Assembly: GCA_009392675.1 (NCBI GenBank)
Contig: VFFY01000014.1
Span: 1-9,350 of the forward strand
Length of the DNA: 9,350 nucleotides
Direction of reading: 5' to 3'
Source: SAR202 cluster bacterium
GTDB taxonomy: Bacteria; Chloroflexota; Dehalococcoidia; Lucifugimonadales; UBA826
The stretch's first letter is position 1, and the number at the start of each line of letters is the position of its first letter. The notes below the pieces were generated by a model that saw nothing but the letters and a program-made list of their open reading frames with translations, was not told the origin of the DNA and searched no databases. The translations under genes were made by a program, and so were the position numbers. Shown here piece after piece: positions 1 through 7,565 of this stretch.

Positions 1-2802
1 AAGACCAAGCCAGCCGGAAACTATACTTTCGACCTCTTCTGATTTCGGACGTTGAATTTCCATTCTTGGCAAAGCTTTGATGAATCTGTGGCCATATCTG
101 CTGTTGGTTACTCGGCTATCTAAAATGAAAACCGCTCCTCGATCTTTATTGGAACGAACCAATCTTCCAAACCCTTGACGGAACCGGATAATAGCACTCG
201 GCAGAGCGTATTCCATAAATGGGTTTGAATATTTTTCAGCCCGTGCTGCATAAATCGGATCGCTAGGCACATCAAAAGGTAATCGTGTTATCACTAATAC
301 TTGCAGCGCATCTCCTCTAAGGTCTATCCCTTCCCAAAAGGATGAAGTACCGAGAAGCACTGTTTCAGGGTGTTTCTTCATCCTCTCAATCAACTGTCTT
401 GGAGTTCCCGAAATACCCTGGGCCAGTATGTCCAAATAATCTGCAGGATATTTATCTTTAAGCAATTGAAAGACTGCCTTTAAAGAGGAGTGTGATGTGA
501 ATAGTGCAATGGTGCGGCCACCTGCGGCCATGGCGGCTTGATATATATTTTTAGCAACCATTTCCTCATAATAGGGTTCCCTCGGATCCGGTATATCTGT
601 TGGCATCACTACCGTTGCCAAATCCTCGTAAGGGAAAGGAGATCCTAACAGCAACTGGTACTCTGGATTTATTCCCAACCTCTGGTTGATATGCTGAAAA
701 GAACCATCTGTGCTCAAGGTGGCACTAGTTATTACCACGGAAAATTTTTGTTCAAACAGTTGATCCTTTAATTGGTCGCCAACCTCGATAGGCGCTCCCG
801 ACAATGTGGAATATTCAGGGTTATGGTCGAGCGATATCCAATAAACATAATTTTCTGTCCGCTCAAAAAGAAAATGCTGAATGAAATTATTTACCTCAAT
901 AATGGAATTTTGAGTATTCTGGATATCTCCCAAAATCTCGACGACGCTACGGTGGTTTTCATATTTTTCCAAAATTCTGTTCGCAGCAATCAATCCTCTC
1001 GATATGGAGGAAACTTGCTCTTCAATATCTCTTCCCTGGGAGCACAGATCCTCCCACAGCGGTGGCTCCTCACCAATTTTGATTCGGTATTTATCTGATG
1101 GTGAAAAAGATGATTTTTCCGTATTTGATTGCTTCATGATTCCCGTGGCATAGGAAAAAAGAATATTGAAACTGTCCTGTAAATTTTTTAGTGACAAGGC
1201 AACAGATTCACTGGTGTTTGATAATCCTCTTACATCCTCTGCATTCATTTTTAATGGTGAAAATAAGGTGTTTATATTTGAGAATATTGAATCTCGGCCT
1301 CTCAGTGATGAAAGGGTTTCACCAGCAAGACCGTGGGAAACTTGGAACCCAAATGCCTGAGTTGCTTGATCTTCAAGATGATGGGCCTCATCAATAACCA
1401 AAGCCCCGAATTCCGGAAGTAGGGACCTACCAGATTTAAGATCCGCCATGAGAAGGGAGTGGTTTACAACAACTAGATCGGAAGTACTTGCTTCTTCTCG
1501 AGCCTGTTTTAAAAAGCATTTCCCGTTGTATCCCCCACACATAAAGGCTCCTTCAGCATTCAACCTTGACCAGAGAAATCTGTGTTGGGTTCTAGATAAA
1601 TTTAATTCCGCCTGGTCTCCTGTTAAAGTTGTATCCAGCCAAACTAAAATCTTCGATATTAAAATGGTTTCAGTTTTGTCCAGTTGTTCTCTTGAGGCGA
1701 AGTAGCGGAATTTTTTAAGACATAGATAATTTCGCCTACCTTTTAATACCGAGTATTTAACATCACTATTCGCGTAAGACTTATGAGCTGCCCTCACAAC
1801 CCAAGCCGCAATCGGTAGATCTTCTTCCATCAATTGATCTTGCAGGTTTATTGTATTGGTCGAAATCACTACCCGCTTATCGTTATCTTTTGCGTACTGG
1901 ATTGCAGGAATTAAATACGCCATAGATTTACCGACTCCCGTTCCTGCTTCTATGACTGAAGTGCTGTTATTTTCAATTGTTTCTTTTACCATCACTGCCA
2001 TATCCAATTGCTCTTGTCGCTCCTCGAAAGCAGTCAAAGAGTAGGCTAGGGCACCATGGTCGGAGAAAACATCTTGCAAATCAGCAGAGAACACGATTTC
2101 TTTTGTTTGAACTTCGGTTTGGGATTCTGTTGAAGGATCTGTCTCCAAGGAGAGGGTATTTTTATTAGTTTTCTCAGACAATAACCTTTCAGACAACCAT
2201 GACTGCAAAACAGGAAGGCTTTCCCATGATCCCTTTGTTGCCATGTTGTTTATTTGCACAAAAGTTTGCAGTTTTAAACTTTTTATTGCTGTGATTAAAT
2301 TTATGAAAAGATTCATCGTGTTTTCACAGTCTGCCATGGCTCTATGGGCATTGGAGATGTCCAAATCCAAAAACAAACTAAGTCCAGTTAGACTGTAATC
2401 CAATTGGGTAGGGTGAATAACATAAGATAAATCCAGAGTGTCGAATATGGTCCCTTCAAAATTAAATCCAAATTCCCTCAGAAACCCGACATCAAACCCA
2501 ACGTTGTGCCCGATCAATACCGAGTCTCCGATAAAATTCTTCAATTTTGGGATGAGCGTACTAAATTCAGGGGCTGCGAGGACGTCCTTGTCGAAAATAC
2601 CAGTGAGATCACTTATAAAGGGGGGTATTTCCCTTCCTGGATTCACAAAGGATTGATAAGTATCAGATATCCCCTCTAAATCAAATTTAATGACAGCTAA
2701 TTCAATTATGGCATCGTTACGGTAGTCCAAACCCGTAGTTTCAAGATCTATTACACAATAATTATTTTTGATCTGATCGCTATTTTGAGTGAGTTGTGTC
2801 AT
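1..2802 (-). CDS. dinG: DnaQ-type 3'-5' exonuclease fused to DinG-type superfamily 2 helicase (C-terminus cut by window edge)
   Basis: The frame stays open for 934 codons from the ATG at 2802 to the window edge. Family fusions are about 930 residues, so only the last few residues should be missing. The N-terminal DEDDh exonuclease shows D19-x-E21 (DLETTG), D104 (HNVGFD), H153 and D158 (HRAMAD). The helicase follows: Q-motif F259-x-x-R262-x-x-Q265, Walker A GTGVGKS at 287-293, DEAH at 471-474, motif III SATL near 693, and motif VI QGFGRLVR from 876. Family members unwind or degrade DNA in repair and replication-stress responses. Between Walker A and DEAH, where DinG/XPD proteins may bind an Fe-S cluster, I see three cysteines (NYLC, then MCGGYNGKC) instead of four, so cluster binding is uncertain. 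It is transcribed divergently from argH. The family call is very secure; the symbol follows the B. subtilis-type fused protein. Confidence 0.95.
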   Translation of the reverse strand, partial: MTQLTQNSDQIKNNYCVIDLETTGLDYRNDAIIELAVIKFDLEGISDTYQSFVNPGREIPPFISDLTGIFDKDVLAAPEFSTLIPKLKNFIGDSVLIGHNVGFDVGFLREFGFNFEGTIFDTLDLSYVIHPTQLDYSLTGLSLFLDLDISNAHRAMADCENTMNLFINLITAIKSLKLQTFVQINNMATKGSWESLPVLQSWLSERLLSEKTNKNTLSLETDPSTESQTEVQTKEIVFSADLQDVFSDHGALAYSLTAFEERQEQLDMAVMVKETIENNSTSVIEAGTGVGKSMAYLIPAIQYAKDNDKRVVISTNTINLQDQLMEEDLPIAAWVVRAAHKSYANSDVKYSVLKGRRNYLCLKKFRYFASREQLDKTETILISKILVWLDTTLTGDQAELNLSRTQHRFLWSRLNAEGAFMCGGYNGKCFLKQAREEASTSDLVVVNHSLLMADLKSGRSLLPEFGALVIDEAHHLEDQATQAFGFQVSHGLAGETLSSLRGRDSIFSNINTLFSPLKMNAEDVRGLSNTSESVALSLKNLQDSFNILFSYATGIMKQSNTEKSSFSPSDKYRIKIGEEPPLWEDLCSQGRDIEEQVSSISRGLIAANRILEKYENHRSVVEILGDIQNTQNSIIEVNNFIQHFLFERTENYVYWISLDHNPEYSTLSGAPIEVGDQLKDQLFEQKFSVVITSATLSTDGSFQHINQRLGINPEYQLLLGSPFPYEDLATVVMPTDIPDPREPYYEEMVAKNIYQAAMAAGGRTIALFTSHSSLKAVFQLLKDKYPADYLDILAQGISGTPRQLIERMKKHPETVLLGTSSFWEGIDLRGDALQVLVITRLPFDVPSDPIYAARAEKYSNPFMEYALPSAIIRFRQGFGRLVRSNKDRGAVFILDSRVTNSRYGHRFIKALPRMEIQRPKSEEVESIVSGWLGL

Positions 2803-2901
2803 GTTATTTGTACTACGTTACTATAATCCTATGTTATCCATCTAAAAAGCCTCTGTCGTATATCATGTATATGAGAAGGAATTAGGCGTAGGTACCGGTA
2901 T
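2803..2901. promoter_or_regulatory. Divergent intergenic region between dinG and argH
   Basis: This 99-base gap must hold the starts of both divergent transcripts unless promoters lie inside the genes. On the plus strand there is a perfect TATAAT at 2822-2827, but no convincing -35 hexamer 16-18 bases upstream. A purine-rich AGAAGGA at 2874-2880 is 21 bases before the argH ATG, too far for an ordinary ribosome binding site. The nearer GTAGG at 2888-2892 is the more plausible, weak site. On the minus strand no strong promoter or Shine-Dalgarno is evident before the dinG ATG. No riboswitch or operator fold was recognised. Confidence 0.35.
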
Positions 2902-4278
2902 ATGAGCAACAAAAAAGATCGAAATGAAGTTATCAAACAACTATCAGATAAGGTAGGAGATTTTACCGTCTCCTTGCATTACGACCGACGGTTGTACAAA
3001 CAAGACATAAAAGGCTCCATTGTTCATGCCTCTATGCTCTGCAATCAGAAAATAATAACTTTACCTGATAGGGATTCAATTCTCACGGGATTACTAGAGA
3101 TAGAATCGGAGATTGAGACTGGGATTTTTACCTGGCGGCCAGAATTAGAAGATATTCACATGAATATTGAGAGCCGATTGCATGAAAAAATAGGTTCCGT
3201 GGCCGGTAAACTTCACACTGCCCGTTCCAGAAATGATCAAGTCTCTTTAGATATGCGAATGTATGTTAAAGATTCGATAAATATCATAATAGAACAACTT
3301 ACAGCTTTCCAGCGCGTTTTATTGAATCTTGCATCGCAATACGACGACGTAATAATTCCTGGCTACACTCATTTGCAAAAAGCACAGCCTGTGCTTTTTG
3401 CCCACCACTTGTTAGCGTATTTTGAAATGATCACAAGAGATAAAACAAGGTTTAAGGAGGCATGCCAAAGAACTGATGTTTTACCGCTGGGTAGCGGGGC
3501 TTTGGCTGGACTTCCATATGATTTGGACCGTTCTTACGTTGCCAGGGAGTTAGGGTTCTCTCAGATTTCTGAAAATAGTATGGATGCAGTTTCAGACAGG
3601 GATTTCGTAATTGATTATTTATCCGCAGCATCGATATGTATGATGCATATTTCTAGGTTATCTGAAGAATTAATTCTTTGGACAACAGAAGAGTTTTCAC
3701 TTATTAAACTACCGGCAGAATACACCACCGGAAGCAGCATCATGCCACAAAAAAGAAATCCTGATTTTGCAGAGATTTCAAGAGGTAAAACTGGAAGGGT
3801 GTACGGTAACTTAATTTCTATGCTGACTATATTGAAAGGCTTACCAATGACTTACAATCGAGATTTGCAGGAAGACAAGGAAGGATTTTTCGACAGTCAT
3901 GATACTTTAACATCAGTATTGGAAGTTTTTGTCGGAATGCTACCTGGTATATATGTAAATTCAGAAAAGGCTCGACAGTCTGCTGAAGGCGGGATGGTTC
4001 TAGCTACTGACCTCGCCGATTATTTAGTAATTAAAGGAGTTCCGTTTCGAGAAGCCCATGGAATAATTAGTGAGTTATCAGATTTCGCTTCCATTAACCA
4101 TAAAACGTTCAGTGAGATTTCTTTAAAAGAGTATAGAGGTTTTTCTATGTTATTTGACGAAGACGTCTACGAAGTCACTGTAGAATCTTCGATTAGTTCT
4201 CGAAACACTGTGGGTGGTACATCCTTCAAGATGGTGCAGCAAGCCATCAAAACCGGTTATCGAAAACTGGAAGGGTAA
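2902..4278 (+). CDS. argH: Argininosuccinate lyase
   Basis: It splits argininosuccinate into arginine and fumarate, the last step of arginine biosynthesis, as a cytoplasmic homotetramer of the fumarase/aspartase superfamily. The 458 residues match the usual length. Visible signatures are RSRNDQ at 108-113, PGYTHLQ with the active-site region His157, and GSSIMPQKRNP at 277-287, containing the mobile catalytic-serine loop. The start is well bounded: an in-frame TGA lies at 2872-2874 and no ATG, GTG or TTG falls between it and 2902. The extreme N-terminus is odd. Most ArgH proteins begin with a WGGRF-type segment, but here a lysine-rich leader leads directly into a segment ending DRRLYKQDIKGS. 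It heads an operon with rpe and tsaD; no argG or other arginine gene is in view. Function is highly likely because the catalytic motifs are intact. Confidence 0.96.
   Translation: MSNKKDRNEVIKQLSDKVGDFTVSLHYDRRLYKQDIKGSIVHASMLCNQKIITLPDRDSILTGLLEIESEIETGIFTWRPELEDIHMNIESRLHEKIGSVAGKLHTARSRNDQVSLDMRMYVKDSINIIIEQLTAFQRVLLNLASQYDDVIIPGYTHLQKAQPVLFAHHLLAYFEMITRDKTRFKEACQRTDVLPLGSGALAGLPYDLDRSYVARELGFSQISENSMDAVSDRDFVIDYLSAASICMMHISRLSEELILWTTEEFSLIKLPAEYTTGSSIMPQKRNPDFAEISRGKTGRVYGNLISMLTILKGLPMTYNRDLQEDKEGFFDSHDTLTSVLEVFVGMLPGIYVNSEKARQSAEGGMVLATDLADYLVIKGVPFREAHGIISELSDFASINHKTFSEISLKEYRGFSMLFDEDVYEVTVESSISSRNTVGGTSFKMVQQAIKTGYRKLEG
4268..4275 (+). promoter_or_regulatory. Ribosome binding site for rpe inside the argH 3' end
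   Basis: GGAAGGG at 4269-4275 lies within the last argH codons, with a 4-base spacer to the ATG at 4280. It supports that start over the longer in-frame ATG at 4214, which would overlap argH by 65 bases and add 22 residues that fit no part of the Rpe family. Confidence 0.6.
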
Positions 4279-4279
4279 G

Positions 4280-4942
4280 ATGGCTGAATTTAAACTGCAT
4301 CCATCGATTCTATCCGCTGATTTTTCTCAGCTGGACAGGCAAATTCACGAGGTCGAAAGTTGCGGGGCCGACGGTATTCATATCGATGTTATGGACGGGC
4401 ATTTTGTTCCTTCAATCACATTTGGGACCCCCATCATAAAAGCTGTGAGAAGTTTATCGCATTTACCCTTAGATATACACATGATGACCACACACCCGGA
4501 AAAACATTTTTCCGAATTCACGACTGCAGGAGCTGATTCGATTACAGTCCATTACGAAGCATGTCCAAAATTGAAGGACACATTGGTAGAGCTAGGTAAA
4601 TTTGATGTCAGGAAATGTGTAGCGTTAAGTCCTAGAACCCCCATTGAAAACATTTTCGAAATTATTCACATGGTAGACCAAATATTAATAATGTCAGTAG
4701 AACCAGGTGCGGGAGGGCAGAATTTCATACCAGAAAGCCTAATGAAAATTCAATCCCTGTCTAAGGAAATAGAATCTCAAGGACTCTCCATACCTATACA
4801 GGTAGATGGTGGGATAAACCCAGACACTACCTTGGAAGCTGTGCGTAGTGGAGCAAATATATTAGTAGCAGGCAGTTCGGTTTTTAATGATAATTTTTCC
4901 GTATGTGATGGCATATCTAAACTGAGAAATTCATCATTATGA
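4280..4942 (+). CDS. rpe: Ribulose-phosphate 3-epimerase
   Basis: It interconverts D-ribulose 5-phosphate and D-xylulose 5-phosphate in the pentose phosphate pathway. The 220-residue TIM barrel is the normal size and opens with the family's HPSILSADF. Metal and catalytic residues are all visible: H34 and D36 in HIDVMDGHFVPS, H67 in DIHMM, and D176 in QVDGGIN. The phosphate-binding loop is near AGSSVF at the C-terminus. One small departure is MSVEPGAGGQ at 138-147, where many homologues have N at the glutamate and F at the alanine. The gene begins one base after the argH stop and overlaps the tsaD start by four bases, so the three genes are almost certainly cotranscribed and translationally coupled. 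Assignment is secure; a related hexulose-phosphate epimerase role is the only reasonable alternative. Confidence 0.95.
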   Translation: MAEFKLHPSILSADFSQLDRQIHEVESCGADGIHIDVMDGHFVPSITFGTPIIKAVRSLSHLPLDIHMMTTHPEKHFSEFTTAGADSITVHYEACPKLKDTLVELGKFDVRKCVALSPRTPIENIFEIIHMVDQILIMSVEPGAGGQNFIPESLMKIQSLSKEIESQGLSIPIQVDGGINPDTTLEAVRSGANILVAGSSVFNDNFSVCDGISKLRNSSL

Positions 4943-5976
4943 ACGTTTTAGGTATAGAAACCTCGTGTGATGACACCGCAGCAGCCATCATAACGGATGG
5001 TACATCAATCCGGTCAAACATAGTGGCATCTCAGTCGGACATGCACAAGAAATATGGGGGCATCATCCCTGAAATAGCCTCAAGGGAACATCTCACATCT
5101 CTTATCCCCGTTGTCAATGAAGCTCTAAATAAAGCTGAAATGACTCACAGGGATATCGATGCAATTGCCGTCACATATGGCCCAGGCTTAGCGGGCTCTC
5201 TTTTGATAGGTGTGAATTCCGCAAAGGGTTTATCGATGGCTTGGGACAAACCATTGATAGGAATAAACCACTTAGAAGGGCATATTTATTCAGCTTGGCT
5301 GGAAGGCTTGGAACCGGATTCCAATGCAGGATTTCCCATAGTTTGCTTAATAGCATCTGGAGGTCATACTGACCTAATATTGATGAAGGACCACTTAGAA
5401 TATGAATTGCTAGGTAAAACCCGGGATGATGCTGCAGGAGAAGCCTTCGATAAGGCTGCCAGAGTGCTTGGTCTAGGTTTTCCGGGGGGGCCTGAAATTC
5501 AAAAAATGTCTGAGAAGGCTCAAGATGAAATAAACCCCTTACCGAGACCCCAAATAAAGAATTCTTTAGATTTCAGTTTCAGTGGACTTAAAACAGCGTT
5601 GGTAAGGCGAGCTGAGTCCGATGGATTTTATCCCGCTGTTGATGACAAAGGCCCAAGTGTCTACCAAACAACAGAGTATTCCTTTGCATTTCAAGAAGCT
5701 ATCGTTGATTGCCTAATAAGAAATACCAAACAAGCAGTTCTCGAAACCAATAGTAAGGCTGTCATTCTTGGTGGTGGTGTTGCAGCCAATAGTCGCTTAA
5801 GAAAAAGAATGAACGAGGTTATAGACATACCAGTTTTTGTACCACGTGCTCCGCTTTGTACAGACAACGGAGCTATGATAGGAGCCGCCGCATTCTTTAA
5901 CCTCAAAAACGGGTTCCCTCTACAGTTGGACATGGATGCTGTTCCAAACCTGAGAATAGGGCTTACCGCGGAATAA
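4939..5976 (+). CDS. tsaD: tRNA N6-adenosine threonylcarbamoyltransferase TsaD
   Basis: TsaD transfers the threonylcarbamoyl group to A37 of ANN-decoding tRNAs, working with TsaB and TsaE in the cytoplasm; TsaC/Sua5 supplies the intermediate. The 345 residues match the family. Signatures in order are the start MNVLGIETSCDD, GGIIPEIASREH, the metal ligands H111 and H115 in HLEGH, SGGH at 140-143, RDDAAGEAFDKAARVLG, FSFSGLKTA, GGGVAANSRLR at 278-288, and D309 in CTDNGAMIG. The ATG overlaps the rpe stop as ATGA. Its 3' end overlaps the opposing membrane-protein gene by 14 bases, and the frame crosses a run of seven G at 5484-5490 without disruption. TsaB, TsaE and TsaC are not in this window. 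Confidence 0.97.
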   Translation: MNVLGIETSCDDTAAAIITDGTSIRSNIVASQSDMHKKYGGIIPEIASREHLTSLIPVVNEALNKAEMTHRDIDAIAVTYGPGLAGSLLIGVNSAKGLSMAWDKPLIGINHLEGHIYSAWLEGLEPDSNAGFPIVCLIASGGHTDLILMKDHLEYELLGKTRDDAAGEAFDKAARVLGLGFPGGPEIQKMSEKAQDEINPLPRPQIKNSLDFSFSGLKTALVRRAESDGFYPAVDDKGPSVYQTTEYSFAFQEAIVDCLIRNTKQAVLETNSKAVILGGGVAANSRLRKRMNEVIDIPVFVPRAPLCTDNGAMIGAAAFFNLKNGFPLQLDMDAVPNLRIGLTAE

Positions 5977-6436
5977 AAACCCTATTCACATCGGGGTTTT
6001 TAGAATTATCAGTGTTTATATATTCCAGTATTGTACCCATCAAATCTCTCAATTCATCGTCGGCCAAATCTTTTTCAAGGGGAAATTTCGCCGAGAATCC
6101 ATTAGATTGGATTACAAGGCACGGCTGATTTTCTTGAGAATATTGATCAAACAAGAGAAACGATCCCATTAGAGTGAATACACATAAGGCAATGATTTTT
6201 ATAAAAAATCCATCTAAAGCAGCCATAGCTATAAAGATTAAAACCACGAGCATTGCTAGCCAAACAAAAGTGAATCTTGACTGTCTACTAATGGATTCAA
6301 CGTAAACAGATTCTACAGAATCATATTTGATAAAGCCTTCCCTCTTCCCGTCTTTCCCGGTAATGGTGTAAGAAAGTCCATTTTCCGACGGGTATATCTG
6401 GTGAGTTTCCTGTGTACGCTCTGTAAAAGATTCCAT
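5963..6436 (-). CDS. Small two-helix membrane protein, possible split PH-like domain; function unknown
   Basis: I do not recognise a specific family. The 157-residue protein has a polar N-terminus, a beta-rich stretch around 22-47 (SYTIT, GFIKYDSVESVYVE), two hydrophobic helices near 55-73 and 76-97 separated by a short turn, then another beta/alpha stretch (CLVIQ, FSAKFPL, DELRDLMGTILEYI). Strands, membrane hairpin, strands and a closing helix recall bacterial PH-like domains interrupted by a transmembrane pair, as in some DUF-type proteins. That comparison is an inference from pattern alone. I chose the ATG at 6436. A GTG at 6508 would add 24 residues and overlap the divergent gene, and a TATAAT on this strand at 6493-6488 would then lie inside the longer frame. 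It is flanked by unrelated plus-strand genes, and its 3' end overlaps tsaD. Confidence 0.72.
   Translation of the reverse strand: MESFTERTQETHQIYPSENGLSYTITGKDGKREGFIKYDSVESVYVESISRQSRFTFVWLAMLVVLIFIAMAALDGFFIKIIALCVFTLMGSFLLFDQYSQENQPCLVIQSNGFSAKFPLEKDLADDELRDLMGTILEYINTDNSKNPDVNRVFIPR
5975..6001. terminator. Possible intrinsic terminator at the tsaD / membrane-gene junction
   Basis: AAAAACCC at 5975-5982 pairs with GGGTTTTT at 5994-6001 around an 11-base loop, giving an 8-bp perfect stem with only three G:C pairs and a T-run on either strand. On the plus strand it starts at the last two bases of the tsaD stop codon, a natural place for a terminator. On the minus strand it lies before the stop codon of the opposing gene (5965-5963), so it could not end that transcript cleanly unless translating ribosomes melt it. 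The stem is weak, so this is a candidate only. Confidence 0.4.
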
Positions 6437-6458
6437 ATATGTGAAGGTATCTCTTTCT

Positions 6459-6478
6459 GATATATTAATCGATATATT
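6459..6478 (+). repeat. Tandem GATATATT direct repeat in the divergent promoter region
   Basis: GATATATT occurs at 6459-6466 and again at 6471-6478, offset by 12 bases with four bases between. It sits in the 58-base gap between the membrane-protein start and the 6495 gene. It could be a regulator site, or just AT-rich promoter sequence offering -10-like TATATT hexamers for the plus strand. No strong -35 element accompanies either copy. Confidence 0.3.
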
Positions 6479-6487
6479 TTTAAAGGC

Positions 6488-6493
6488 ATTATA
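6488..6493 (-). promoter_or_regulatory. Candidate -10 box for the minus-strand membrane-protein gene
   Basis: Read on the minus strand this is a perfect TATAAT, about 52 bases before the ATG at 6436. A start of transcription near 6480 would leave a short leader. No good -35 hexamer is visible; GTTTTG at 17-base spacing is poor. The element lies immediately beside the start codon of the divergent plus-strand gene. Confidence 0.35.
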
Positions 6494-6494
6494 A

Positions 6495-7550
6495 ATGGAA
6501 AGACCCACAACAAAACCTATCGGCCATCATTATCTCGAATTAGACACTCCAGCCTTATTAGTAAATAGTAAGCTCTTGAAGTCCAATATAGAGAATGCGA
6601 AATCCTATTTAAAGGATACATCTTGTAAACTCATTCCCAATGTAGGCACACACGGGGCAGCAGGGATTGCCCGATACCAAACGGATTTTGATCACGAAAC
6701 CCCGATATTTGTCGATACCCTTCAGCAGGCGCATTCTTTTGCAAATAATGGCTTTAAAAATATAATTATTGAATCCCCGCCCGTTGGTACAGGTAAGGTG
6801 GAATCTTTGCACCGACTGGTGAACACAGCTCATGTCACCATATCTATTTCCAATTTGGCCCATCTAAATTTGCTTAAACATTTCTCCAGCGAAAATCTCT
6901 CCGTCCTGTTCAGAATCCCGAATAAATCAGACTCAGTTGGAATAAGAACTCATCAGACATTATTAGAGCTCGTAAAACTACTGGAGGAGCATTTCGAAAT
7001 TAATTGGAAAGGACTGATCACCGTCTCTAAAGGTAGTGACAGTTTAGAAGGGTCTTTTAAGGAAATTCTATCTGCTAAATCTTTTCTTCAATCTCATTTT
7101 TTCACCTCAAATGAGTTGTTGATAAACACATCAAATCAATCATTGACGAAAGCTCATGCCAACCTGCCGTCGGAGATAACTGGTTTGATATCTGGAAATT
7201 ATCCTTTCGAGATAAATGGGTATTTCCCAGTCTGCTCGGTAGTGTCAACAGTTATGAGTACCCCTGAACCTGGGCGGGCATACATAGATTGTGGACAAAA
7301 AGCTATAAGCATAGATCGAGGAGTTCCATCCGTCGTCAATTATCGAAATGCTGTGGTAGAAAAAATGAGCGCCGAACACGGATACCTTGTTTTTGACACG
7401 GCCGAGATGAATTTGAAAATCGGTGACAAAATTTTACTGAGGCCAGCTAACTACTCAGACACCTTTAACCTTTACGATTTTATAAACCTCATAAAAAATG
7501 ATCGATTAGAGTCAGTCATTCAAACCACCGCCCGTGGCACATTCAAATAA
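6495..7550 (+). CDS. Degenerate DSD1/D-threonine-aldolase-like protein lacking the PLP lysine (probable pseudoenzyme)
   Basis: The 351-residue protein follows the alanine-racemase-fold barrel plus beta-domain plan of D-threonine aldolase and D-serine dehydratase. It has LDTPALLV at 16-23, DCGQKAISIDRG at 265-276, AEHGYL at 293-298, TFNLYD at 323-328 and a C-terminal ARG. Against its downstream paralogue, the segment holding the PLP lysine aligns as PNVGTHG, so Gly51 replaces the lysine. The usual DxxMGRxG segment reads IPNKSDSVGIR. The glycine-rich phosphate loop appears as INTSNQSL. The metal motif His-x-Cys/Asp is Asn319-x-Ser321. Ordinary PLP chemistry is therefore unlikely, yet the frame is intact and full length, which argues against a decaying gene. 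AAGG at 6483-6486 is a suitable ribosome binding site. A structural or regulatory partner of the next protein is the favoured inference. Confidence 0.8.
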   Translation: MERPTTKPIGHHYLELDTPALLVNSKLLKSNIENAKSYLKDTSCKLIPNVGTHGAAGIARYQTDFDHETPIFVDTLQQAHSFANNGFKNIIIESPPVGTGKVESLHRLVNTAHVTISISNLAHLNLLKHFSSENLSVLFRIPNKSDSVGIRTHQTLLELVKLLEEHFEINWKGLITVSKGSDSLEGSFKEILSAKSFLQSHFFTSNELLINTSNQSLTKAHANLPSEITGLISGNYPFEINGYFPVCSVVSTVMSTPEPGRAYIDCGQKAISIDRGVPSVVNYRNAVVEKMSAEHGYLVFDTAEMNLKIGDKILLRPANYSDTFNLYDFINLIKNDRLESVIQTTARGTFK

Positions 7551-7554
7551 AATC

Positions 7555-7560
7555 AGGAAA
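7555..7560 (+). promoter_or_regulatory. Ribosome binding site for the second DSD1-like gene
   Basis: AGGAAA lies 5 bases before the ATG at 7566, inside the 15-base gap after the upstream stop codon. The short gap and clear site support cotranscription of the two paralogues. Confidence 0.55.
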
Positions 7561-7565
7561 ACATT

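Noticed and set aside
772..2656. Several plus-strand open frames of 60-110 codons
   Set aside because: They all lie antisense to the continuous exonuclease-helicase frame, whose motifs run unbroken from 2802 to 1, and none shows family motifs or a convincing ribosome binding site.
4214..4279. Longer rpe start at 4214
   Set aside because: It adds 22 residues encoded within argH that fit no part of the Rpe family; the ATG at 4280 has a good ribosome binding site and opens at the family's normal N-terminus.
5171..5933. Minus-strand frames of 61 and 80 codons opposite tsaD
   Set aside because: They are antisense to a gene with strong family motifs throughout and have no independent support.
6437..6508. 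GTG start at 6508 for the minus-strand membrane protein, and a second minus-strand frame at 6313-6513
   Set aside because: The GTG extension overlaps the divergent gene and the -10-like box, and has no clear ribosome binding site. The second frame is a shadow in another phase with no recognisable features.
6495..7550. Reading the first DSD1-like gene as a decaying pseudogene
   Set aside because: The frame is full length, has a good ribosome binding site, keeps several fold motifs and is followed closely by its paralogue. Loss is confined to catalytic positions, so an intact pseudoenzyme is the better reading.
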